DNA of 64,000 bases, taken from assembly GCA_025353105.1 (NCBI GenBank), contig JANXRG010000035.1, forward strand, positions 62,001-126,000. The letters run 5' to 3'. The notes beneath the pieces are model-generated. The model made no database searches, was not told the origin of the DNA, and was given only the letters and a program-made list of their open reading frames with translations. This DNA is from Verrucomicrobiota bacterium (GTDB lineage: Bacteria; Verrucomicrobiota; Verrucomicrobiia; Chthoniobacterales; SZAS-18). The position numbers and the translations under genes were made by a program. Of this stretch, positions 28,289 through 36,352 are shown piece after piece; position 1 is the stretch's first letter, and each line of letters opens with the position of its first letter.

Positions 28289-30298
28289 TCAGTCCTGGTT
28301 CTCTTCGTCGTCCGCCATTTCGCTGTCCTTGGCAGAAGTCTTCTTCTCGGGCTTGAGATTCTCCTTGAGTACCCGCCCGATCATCGGGGCGGCGAAGCGG
28401 CCGCCGTGGATGCCGGTCTGGCCGCGCTCGGATTCGTAGAGGGCCGCAAAGGCGTAAACCGGATTGTCGGCCGGCGCAAAGCCCGCAAACCAGGCAGCGT
28501 AGCGTTGCTTCTCCTTGTGCTTGTCGGTGCCGCCCCACTGCGCCGTACCGGTCTTACCGGCGACCGTCACGCCTGGGACGGCCGCGCGATGGGCCGTGCC
28601 GCCGCCGCCGTTGACGACGTGGATCATCGCGTCCCGCAGCGTCTGGCGCGTGGTGTCGCTGAGCCCGAGCTCACTCTTGGCGCGTGGCGGATAGGCCGCC
28701 ACGACGCGGTTCTCGACGTTTTGAATCTGCTGCACGAGCCGCAGCGCAAGGAGCGTTCCACCGTTGGCAATGCTGCAGTAGGCCTGCGCCATCTGGATGG
28801 GCGTGACGAGGAGATCGCCCTGGCCGATCGAGAGATTTGCGACGTCGCCGTCGCTCAGCCGCCGCTTGTGGACGCGTTTCATGTATTCGTGAGTGGGCAG
28901 ATTACCGGAATCCTCGTCCTCCAGCGTGATGCCGGTCTTGCGCCCGAAACCGAAACGCTGGCTCCAGTCGATCACCCGATCCGCGCCGCAGCGAATGCCG
29001 ACCTGATAAAACCAGGTGTTGATCGACATGGTGAAGGCGCGATCGAAGTTCAGGTTGCCAAAATCCTTCGCCTTGGAGTTGCCCATGACGATGTTGCCGA
29101 TTTGGAACGTCGCGGGCGCGTGAATTTCCTCGTCCTTGCGAATAACGCCGTCCTGCAGCGCCGCGGTGCCGACCACGAGCTTGTAGGTCGAGCCCGCGGG
29201 ATACGAGGCGCGGAAGGCCCGCGGAATCAGGGGTTGATCCGGGTCCTTGTCGAGCCGCTCAAAATCCGCCTGCGAAATCGCCGGGACAAAAATGTTCGGA
29301 TCAAAGCTCGGCCACGACGCCATGGCGAGGATGTCGCCGGTGCCGGGCGAGAGGAAGACCATCGCGCCGCGCTTGCAACCGGCAGCGAGCGCGTTCTCGC
29401 AGTCGCGCTGCAGCTTCACGTCGAGCGTCGTAACCACGTTGTCGCCGGGAATCGGCGCCTGCAGCACCGATTCACTGACCTTCCGGCCTTGCGCGTCGAA
29501 CGTCATGTTCAGGATGCCGTTCTTGCCGGTCAGCTTGTCATTGAAGATCTTTTCCAAGCCGTCTCGTCCCTCGAGCCCCGGCCACAGCGCCTCGTTGTTC
29601 TGGATGGGACCCTCGGCCTGCTTCCCCGTCTTGCCGACGTACCCGATGATGTGCGCGGCCAGCTTGCCCTGCGGATAAACACGCGTGTAGACCGGCCGCA
29701 GCGTCAGGTAGCCCGTGAGACGCGGCTTGATCCGGTCGACCTCCTCCGGCGGCAGGAACGTGGCCAGGTCCATCGGCAGGATGCGGCGCTCGTGATAATG
29801 ATCGAGGAGTTGCGCCGTTGTCATTTCGACCGGGCGCTTCAACAATTCCGCGGCGGCCGACAGATGTTGCTTCGCGAAATCCACGACCTGCGCGTCGGTC
29901 ATCAGCGCCCCGGTGGGAAACGCGAGGGAAAGATGGTGGGCGACGCGCGACTGGGCCAGCGGCTCGCCGTTGCGATCCGTGATGAGACCGCGCGGGGCGG
30001 GAATCTCAAAATAGTACGTGCGGAAGTCGGTGCGTGATTCCCAGGCCGGCGCAATCGTTTCCGGCACCTTGGCGCCCACGCCCGGCGCGAACATGGGCGC
30101 GATCGGCATCGTGGGAATCGTGGCCGCCGGACTCTTTGCGGGAGTCATGACCGCGGGATTTTTCACCGGGGTGGAGGCGACGGGATTGGCGACTCGCTGG
30201 GCGGGCACCGCGGGTTGCTGCGCGGTGAGAGAGCGGACGAGCAACGGAGCCGCGCAGGCAAGAATGAGGGACGACACCAACTTCATGATCGCAATCAT
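28289..30298 (-). CDS. Penicillin-binding protein 2-like transpeptidase (start MIAIMKLVSS or MKLVSS at 30286)
   Basis: APRGLITDRNGEPLAQS, GLEGRDGLEKIFNDKLTG, YPAGSTYKLVVG (SxxK), VAGKTGTAQWGG (KTG). Confidence 0.9.
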   Translation of the reverse strand: MIAIMKLVSSLILACAAPLLVRSLTAQQPAVPAQRVANPVASTPVKNPAVMTPAKSPAATIPTMPIAPMFAPGVGAKVPETIAPAWESRTDFRTYYFEIPAPRGLITDRNGEPLAQSRVAHHLSLAFPTGALMTDAQVVDFAKQHLSAAAELLKRPVEMTTAQLLDHYHERRILPMDLATFLPPEEVDRIKPRLTGYLTLRPVYTRVYPQGKLAAHIIGYVGKTGKQAEGPIQNNEALWPGLEGRDGLEKIFNDKLTGKNGILNMTFDAQGRKVSESVLQAPIPGDNVVTTLDVKLQRDCENALAAGCKRGAMVFLSPGTGDILAMASWPSFDPNIFVPAISQADFERLDKDPDQPLIPRAFRASYPAGSTYKLVVGTAALQDGVIRKDEEIHAPATFQIGNIVMGNSKAKDFGNLNFDRAFTMSINTWFYQVGIRCGADRVIDWSQRFGFGRKTGITLEDEDSGNLPTHEYMKRVHKRRLSDGDVANLSIGQGDLLVTPIQMAQAYCSIANGGTLLALRLVQQIQNVENRVVAAYPPRAKSELGLSDTTRQTLRDAMIHVVNGGGGTAHRAAVPGVTVAGKTGTAQWGGTDKHKEKQRYAAWFAGFAPADNPVYAFAALYESERGQTGIHGGRFAAPMIGRVLKENLKPEKKTSAKDSEMADDEENQD

Positions 30299-30330
30299 CG
30301 GCGAGGCGCCACCGGCTGCAACTGTCTTGT

Positions 30331-30948
30331 CTAGACAGTCGGGACGGCCGCGGGCCCGGAGCTGGGGCCCGGCACCGGCGTGCTCACGGGCGAGGACATG
30401 GGCGCTGGCGCCGGCGCGGCCGCGGGTTTGGCGGCAGGCGCTTTCGGCTTGGGCCAGGCGGATTCTCTTGCACAAACCAGCGCGATGATCAGCTGACCGT
30501 TTCCAACCTGCGGGCCACGGATGTAAAGCGGGTTCCCGCGCGCAAGTTTGACGGTTGCTTCCACGAGAACGTTGTCGTCCTGATAAAGTTGCAGCCCGAC
30601 GAGGTAGCCGTTGGGAATTGGGTTCTTCGTATCGACCCTCAGGTAAAAGCGCTTGCTGGGGACCAGCCAGTCCTCCTCGCCGGTCTTGATTTTCTGCTGG
30701 GCTTGTCCGATCACGCGCAAATTCTTGTAGCCGAAAATCCGACCAATCTGTTTCTCGCGCCCGGCCAGCGCCGGCGGCAACTTCGGCGAAACGTTCGGTC
30801 CGCCATCCTTGGGCGGATTTTCCGCCACAATCAGCCCGCCCCACATCAGATCCTCGGCGCGCGCGGCGGTCGCACCCGCGATACTGAGAAGAAAAAACAG
30901 CGCCGCAAACAACGCCCGCCAGCCGGTGCCAGAATCCCGTCGTACCAT
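30331..30948 (-). CDS. Secreted protein of unknown function with Pro/Ala-rich tail (start MVRRDSGTG)
   Basis: Signal peptide ALFFLLSIAGATAARAED; low-complexity tail PAAKPAAAPAPAPMSSPVSTPVPGP. Confidence 0.65.
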   Translation of the reverse strand: MVRRDSGTGWRALFAALFFLLSIAGATAARAEDLMWGGLIVAENPPKDGGPNVSPKLPPALAGREKQIGRIFGYKNLRVIGQAQQKIKTGEEDWLVPSKRFYLRVDTKNPIPNGYLVGLQLYQDDNVLVEATVKLARGNPLYIRGPQVGNGQLIIALVCARESAWPKPKAPAAKPAAAPAPAPMSSPVSTPVPGPSSGPAAVPTV

Positions 30949-30952
30949 GGGA

Positions 30953-31510
30953 TCAGGGAGCCGCGTCGGGGTCCAGGTTTTCATCCGCCGCGGCGTAAGA
31001 CTCGGGCACGTGCGACATTCCATCGAGCCACAGCACGGCGGCCTGCTCTTCCTTGGCATTGGCGTTGAAGGAGGACGCGGTGACTTCCGGCGTCGACGAT
31101 TTCGCCTCGAGAACCTGCGTGAGGTAGGCCGTCTCCGGCCGTTCCTCAAGCTGCGGGGAAATCAGGCCCCGGTACGTGGCGACGCCAAGCAGAAGCGCGG
31201 TTGCGCCGGCCAGCGTGAGCTTCACGATGATCGAGTGGAACCATCCCGCCGCGGCCGGTGCGCGCGGCGCGGTCACGTGACGATCAGCCTCGATGCGCTC
31301 GAGCAGGCGATGGTTGAAGAAATCGGGATTCGGCATTCGAGTCTGCGCCAGATGTCCGCGCAGCGCGAGTTTCAGGCGGTCGAGTTCCGCGTGTTCCGCC
31401 ACCGGATCGAGCTGAAGCTGGCCGGCGAGTTCGCGTTCGAAAATGGCCCGCTCCGTTTCATCAAGGTGCCCGTCGAGCCAGGCCGCATGGCGCTCTTCAA
31501 ACGTTTTCAT
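30953..31510 (-). CDS. Putative anti-sigma factor (single TM protein)
   Basis: Overlaps the 3' end of the sigma gene; N-terminal acidic/helical domain, one TM segment (LTLAGATALLLGVATYRGLI). Confidence 0.6.
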   Translation of the reverse strand: MKTFEERHAAWLDGHLDETERAIFERELAGQLQLDPVAEHAELDRLKLALRGHLAQTRMPNPDFFNHRLLERIEADRHVTAPRAPAAAGWFHSIIVKLTLAGATALLLGVATYRGLISPQLEERPETAYLTQVLEAKSSTPEVTASSFNANAKEEQAAVLWLDGMSHVPESYAAADENLDPDAAP

Positions 31511-32141
31511 GGAGATCCTTCAACAGGGTTTGGAGTTTCTTGCGGGCGTAAAACAGGCGTGACATCACCGTGCCGATGGAGCAGCCGACCGCATCGGCGA
31601 TCTCGTGATACTGCATCCCCTCCACTTCCTTCAAAAGGACGACCGCCCGGTGTTCGGGCGAGAGCTTTGCGATGGCCGCGTCGAGACGGTCGCGCAATTC
31701 CGCGCGTTCCATCTGGCGCTGCGGCGAGACCCCGGCCTTCGGCGTCACATCCGCGGTGGGCTCGATATCCGTGCGCGCGATCGTGTCATCGAATTCCCCC
31801 TCGGGCCGCAGCGTGCGTTTGCGCAGCCAGTCGATGGAGACATTCGTGACGATGCGATAGAGCCAGGTGTAGAACGAGGATTGGAAGCGGAATTTGTCCA
31901 GCGACTTCCAAGCCTTGAAGAACCCGTCCTGCGCGAGGTCCCAGGCGTCCTGCTCGTTTCTGACCATTTGATAAACCATCGCGTAAATCCGGGTGCGGTA
32001 TTTGGTGACCAGTTCGTCGAAGGCCCGCGTGTCCCCCCCCTGGCTGCGGCGGACAAGATCCAAATCGTCACTTTCCGCGCCCGAAGGCGGCCCGCTTTGC
32101 ATCGTTGGGGTTTCAGACGAAGACATGGCCGGGTTATTCAA
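31497..32141 (-). CDS. ECF-family RNA polymerase sigma factor
   Basis: FDELVTKYRTRIYAMVYQMVRNEQDAWDLAQDGFFKAWKSLDKF and region 4 LSPEHRAVVLLKEVEGMQYHEIADAVGCSIGTVMSRLFYARKKL. Confidence 0.94.
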   Translation of the reverse strand: MNNPAMSSSETPTMQSGPPSGAESDDLDLVRRSQGGDTRAFDELVTKYRTRIYAMVYQMVRNEQDAWDLAQDGFFKAWKSLDKFRFQSSFYTWLYRIVTNVSIDWLRKRTLRPEGEFDDTIARTDIEPTADVTPKAGVSPQRQMERAELRDRLDAAIAKLSPEHRAVVLLKEVEGMQYHEIADAVGCSIGTVMSRLFYARKKLQTLLKDLHENV

Positions 32142-32168
32142 TCAGAGACGGGCTTCTGGGACGCCGGG

Positions 32169-32843
32169 TCACCCGTTGCTACCATTGCGACGGCGGAATT
32201 CACCCCGCAGATTGCCCATTATTTCGATGATGCCGCCCCGGACGGCAAAGATCCTCGTTTCTAACTCGGTCGCCTGGGCCGCGGTGATGAGGCCGCTCTT
32301 GCGACATGGTTCGATGGCGTCCAGGCCCCCCATGATCGATTTCAACCCGCGCTTCAGGTATGCGAGTGTCATGCCCAGCTCGTCGTAATCGTCTCCCAAG
32401 GCGGCGGATAGCTTGGCCCCACAATTCGAAACGCCCGCAAAAAGCTGGCTTGCGGCCGCGTCGCCCTCCGATGAATGCGACTCAGTGCCAATCCATTTCG
32501 AGACCTGCAGCGTGAGGTTGAAGGCGTCCGACGCCAGCGGATGTCGCTCGCGGTTGACCAGTAAATCCAGTGTCTGCCCGGGTTTCTCGTCGTCGACGTC
32601 GGCGACTTCCTCCGAAAAAACTTCGTCCAGCTCGTCTCCCCAATCGTGCCCGGATTCATCCTCCAGATCGTCCCAGCCCATCTCCTTGGCGACGATCGCA
32701 TCGCGGTCCGGATGGTCCGCGTATTTCTCCAGCAGGCGCAGATATTCGTCCGTCTTGCGGTCCTGCTGCTGGAGAAATCGCTCCCAATCGTATTCATCCC
32801 ACGGTCGCCCGGACTGGGGCTCTGGGAATTCGTCGTCGGGCAT
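32169..32843 (-). CDS. Conserved-looking hypothetical protein with acidic N-terminus (start MPDDEFPEP)
   Basis: Clean ORF in operon-like orientation; no family recognised. Confidence 0.6.
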   Translation of the reverse strand: MPDDEFPEPQSGRPWDEYDWERFLQQQDRKTDEYLRLLEKYADHPDRDAIVAKEMGWDDLEDESGHDWGDELDEVFSEEVADVDDEKPGQTLDLLVNRERHPLASDAFNLTLQVSKWIGTESHSSEGDAAASQLFAGVSNCGAKLSAALGDDYDELGMTLAYLKRGLKSIMGGLDAIEPCRKSGLITAAQATELETRIFAVRGGIIEIMGNLRGEFRRRNGSNG

Positions 32844-32890
32844 GGCGCAGACGATGTATCGCAGGGCTTCCCTTGCCGCAAGGCGGGCCG

Positions 32891-33982
32891 TCACGCAGTT
32901 TGCATCGTCTGGCGCCGGAGTTGGCCGCAGGCGGCGTCGATGTCGTGCCCCTTTTCGCGGCGCAAGGTGACGTCGAGATCGCCGCGACGCAGGATCCGGT
33001 GGAAGGCGTCCTGCCGGTCGATCGCCGGCCGCTCCCAATCGAGACCCGTCACCGTGTTGTACGGAATCAGATTGATCTTCGCCTTGAGCGGATCCGCCAG
33101 ACGCGCGAGGCGCTCGGCTTGCGCGTCGCCGTCGTTCACGCCCGCGATGAGAATGTACTCGAAGGTTAGACGCTGTTTTTTCCGCTCGTGCCAGTACTGA
33201 CAGGCTTCCATGAGCGCGGCGACGTTGTAGCGCTGGTTGACGGGCATGATGCGGCCGCGCACGTCGTCGGTCGCGCCGTGGAGTGAGATGGCGAGGCGCA
33301 CCTGGATGGGTTGATCCGCCAGTTCGCGGATGCGCGGGACAAGGCCGCTGGTGGAAATCGTGATGTGCCGCGCGCCGATGCCCACGCCCCAGGCCTGGTT
33401 ATTGAGGATCTGGATGGACTGCATCAAGTTTTCGAAATTCGCGAGCGGCTCGCCCATGCCCATGAACACGACGTTGTCCACGCGCTCGTGGCTGATCGCT
33501 TCCGCCTGGAGAATCTGCTCGACGATTTCGCCGGCGGTGAGATTGCGCGTGAAGCCGTCGAGCCCGCTCGCGCAGAATTTGCAACCGTAGGCGCAACCCA
33601 CCTGCGTGGAGACGCACAGCGTGCGGCGGTCCGAACGCTCGCCGTAAAGCGAGGTCGAAGCCGGAATGAGGACGCTTTCGATGAGCTGGCCATCGCCGAG
33701 CTTGAAAAGAAACTTTTGCGTGGTGTCGTTCGAACCGAGACGGCGGACAAGCGCGATCGAGGACAGCGAAAATTGCTCCGCGAGCGCCGCGCGCAGCGGG
33801 GCGGGCAGATCGGTCATGCGCTCCCAGGCGTCCACGCGCATGCGGTAACGCCAGTGCAGCACCTGTTTCGCGCGGTACGCCGGTTGCCCGAGCGCGCCGA
33901 ATCGCGCCGCGAGTTCGTCGTGCGTGAGCGAGAGCAGATTCTGGAGGACGGGCGAGGACATGAAGGGGGCGGCGGAGGCCAT
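32891..33982 (-). CDS. rlmN: Dual-specificity RNA methyltransferase RlmN (start MASAAPF or MSSPV at 33961)
   Basis: CVSTQVGCAYGCKFCASG, VFMGMGEPLANFENL, ISTSGLVPRI, LAISLHG. Confidence 0.95.
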   Translation of the reverse strand: MASAAPFMSSPVLQNLLSLTHDELAARFGALGQPAYRAKQVLHWRYRMRVDAWERMTDLPAPLRAALAEQFSLSSIALVRRLGSNDTTQKFLFKLGDGQLIESVLIPASTSLYGERSDRRTLCVSTQVGCAYGCKFCASGLDGFTRNLTAGEIVEQILQAEAISHERVDNVVFMGMGEPLANFENLMQSIQILNNQAWGVGIGARHITISTSGLVPRIRELADQPIQVRLAISLHGATDDVRGRIMPVNQRYNVAALMEACQYWHERKKQRLTFEYILIAGVNDGDAQAERLARLADPLKAKINLIPYNTVTGLDWERPAIDRQDAFHRILRRGDLDVTLRREKGHDIDAACGQLRRQTMQTA

Positions 33983-34073
33983 TCTACGCCGGGAAACGGC
34001 CGGCTCCAAGGCGGCGATCGGCTTTGAATATTGCCCCCCGTGCACCGGCCTTGATGCAAGAGTCTTCCGCGCT

Positions 34074-34793
34074 ATGCTCGCGTTCGACCGCCCGTTCATG
34101 AAGCTCTCCATCGTCATCCCCTTTTTCAACGAGGAGGAGAACGCCGAGATGGTTTTGCGCGAGGCGCGCGCGGCCCAGCCCGACGCCGAGATCATCGCGG
34201 TGAACGACGGCAGCACCGACCGCACGCCCGAGATCATCGCAGCGCTGCCCGACATCCTGCTCATCACGTTCCCGCGCAATCTCGGCCAAAGCGCCGCGCT
34301 CTATGCCGGCATCGTCAACGCCACCGGCGATTTCATCGTCCCGATGGACGGCGACGGCCAGAATGATCCGGCCGACATCCAGCATCTGCTCGCGCGACGG
34401 GATGAATTCGATGTCGTGTGCGGCTATCGCCGGGAACGAAAGGATTCGTGGAGCATCCGCATGGCATCGAAAATCGCGAATCGCACCCGGCAGCTTTTCA
34501 CGCACGACGGCATTCGTGACGCGGGCTGTACGTTGAAATTGATCCGCCGCGAGCACCTGCGATACTTCACGCCGTTCGGCGAAATGCAGTGCTACATGAT
34601 GGCGATGCTCCGGAAGAACGGCCTGCGCATCGGCGAGATTCCCGTCAACCACCGCCCGCGCCGTTTCGGCCGGTCAAAGTACACGATCGCCAGACGCGCG
34701 TGGCGCGGCATCTGGGATCTTATCGGCGTTTCATGGCTGCTCCGGCGCAACATTCCGTGGCCGCAGGGGTTCCCTCGACCGGACGCGCGATGA
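34074..34793 (+). CDS. Glycosyltransferase family 2 (polyprenyl-phosphate sugar synthase-like; alternative start MKLSIV at 34098)
   Basis: LSIVIPFFNEEENAEMVL, AVNDGSTDRTPEI, FPRNLGQSAALYAGI, VPMDGDGQNDPADI, HRPRRFGRSKY. Confidence 0.92.
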   Translation: MLAFDRPFMKLSIVIPFFNEEENAEMVLREARAAQPDAEIIAVNDGSTDRTPEIIAALPDILLITFPRNLGQSAALYAGIVNATGDFIVPMDGDGQNDPADIQHLLARRDEFDVVCGYRRERKDSWSIRMASKIANRTRQLFTHDGIRDAGCTLKLIRREHLRYFTPFGEMQCYMMAMLRKNGLRIGEIPVNHRPRRFGRSKYTIARRAWRGIWDLIGVSWLLRRNIPWPQGFPRPDAR

Positions 34794-36295
34794 TCGACTC
34801 CGCCCCGCCACAACAGACCTGGGGCGGCCTCACGCTCTGGCGATGGGCGATTTTGTTTTCGGTCGCGGCCTTCGCGTTCCGCCTTTGGTATGCCACGCGT
34901 CCCGAGCTGGTCGGCGACGAGGCCTACTACTGGCTGCTCTCGCACCGGCTCGACATGAGCTACTTCGACAAAGGCCCCGGCGTCGCGTGGACCATCGCGC
35001 TTGGCCGGAGTCTGTTCGGCGACACGGTGCTCGGCGTGCGCATTTTTTCGGTGCTGCTGTCGGTGGCCACGGGCTGGTGGCTGTTTCTGCTGGCGCGGCG
35101 CTTGTTTGACGAGCGGATCGCGCTCGGCGCGTTAGTGCTGACGGGAATCATTCCGTTGTTCGCCACCGGCGCGATCCTGATGACCATCGATCCGCTGAGC
35201 GTCTTTTTTTGGACGACCGCCGCGTACGCCTTCTGGGTGGCAATCGAGCGCGACAGCCTTTGGCTCTGGATGCTCACCGGCGTGCTCGTCGGCGCCGGCG
35301 CGCTCTGCAAGTACATCAATCTCTTCCAAATCGTCTGCTTCATCATTTTCCTGGCGATGGACTCGACGCGCCGTCGCCGGCTTTGGAGTCCGGGATTCTT
35401 CCTCATGGTCTTCACGGCATTGTTGATGTGCGTGCCGATGATCGTTTGGAACGCGCAGCATCATTGGGTGGCGGTGCGCCACCTCGCGGAGCGCGGCGCG
35501 CTGGATCGGGCGTGGCGATTCTCGCTGACCGAGCCGCTTTCGTTTCTTGGGCAGCAGGCGGGAGTGATCAGCCCGGTGTTTTTTGTCGGAATCCTGGTCG
35601 CGGTTTTTTCCCGCGGACCAGAACCGCAATCGGATCCGCGCTCCAGGGCCGCGCGTTATTTGAAGACGCTCTTCATTCCGATTTTCCTGATGTACCTCGC
35701 CTTGAGCGTGAACAAGGCGGGTCAGCCGAATTGGACGGCGCCGGCGTATGTGGCGGGCGTCATCCTGCTTTCCGCGCGGTTCCTGCCTGGGTTGCGGGAG
35801 GCGCGAAGCTGGCGCAAGACGGCGATGGCGGGTGCGGTGCTCGCGTTTCTCACCACGTTTCTGATGCACGGCAACACGGCGATGCTGCATTTACCGCCGA
35901 AGCGCGACCCGCTCGATCGCGTGCGCGGGTCCGTGGACCTTTCCACGAAGGTCGATGCGTGGATGCCAGGCAGCGGCGCGACTTACGTCATCGCGAATAA
36001 GTACAGTACCGCGAGCCTGCTGAAGTTCTACATGCAGGGGAATCCGCGCAGCTACCTGCCGGACACGTTGCCGCGGATCGACAATCAATTTTCGATCTGG
36101 CCCGGCTACGCGAGCGAACCGGTGGGATCCACCGCGCTGCTTGTCACCGATTTCGATTTCCTGCCCGAGCCCGTAAAGCGCGATTTCGAAAAGGTGGAAT
36201 GGCTGGCCGATGTTGAGTCGGTCGGCGAAGGTCGCAAAGTGGGGACGTATCACGTGTACGTTTGTCGGGGTCGTTTGGCTCGACCGTCAAACTGA
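34790..36295 (+). CDS. Glycosyltransferase family 39-like (ArnT/PMT superfamily) membrane protein
   Basis: ELVGDEAYYWLLSHRLDMSYFDKGPGVAW; many TM segments; ATGA overlap with upstream GT2. Confidence 0.88.
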   Translation: MIDSAPPQQTWGGLTLWRWAILFSVAAFAFRLWYATRPELVGDEAYYWLLSHRLDMSYFDKGPGVAWTIALGRSLFGDTVLGVRIFSVLLSVATGWWLFLLARRLFDERIALGALVLTGIIPLFATGAILMTIDPLSVFFWTTAAYAFWVAIERDSLWLWMLTGVLVGAGALCKYINLFQIVCFIIFLAMDSTRRRRLWSPGFFLMVFTALLMCVPMIVWNAQHHWVAVRHLAERGALDRAWRFSLTEPLSFLGQQAGVISPVFFVGILVAVFSRGPEPQSDPRSRAARYLKTLFIPIFLMYLALSVNKAGQPNWTAPAYVAGVILLSARFLPGLREARSWRKTAMAGAVLAFLTTFLMHGNTAMLHLPPKRDPLDRVRGSVDLSTKVDAWMPGSGATYVIANKYSTASLLKFYMQGNPRSYLPDTLPRIDNQFSIWPGYASEPVGSTALLVTDFDFLPEPVKRDFEKVEWLADVESVGEGRKVGTYHVYVCRGRLARPSN

Positions 36296-36352
36296 GGCGT
36301 TCCCGCCCACTCACTCGCGTCAACCGGGTTTCCCAACCTCCCTATTCCATCC

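Noticed and set aside
27143-30037. Long + strand ORFs (27143-28237, 28259-30037) opposite the sensor kinase and PBP
   Set aside because: Shadow ORFs of well-supported minus-strand genes; composition is Arg/Val/Gly/Asp-rich with no domain signature.
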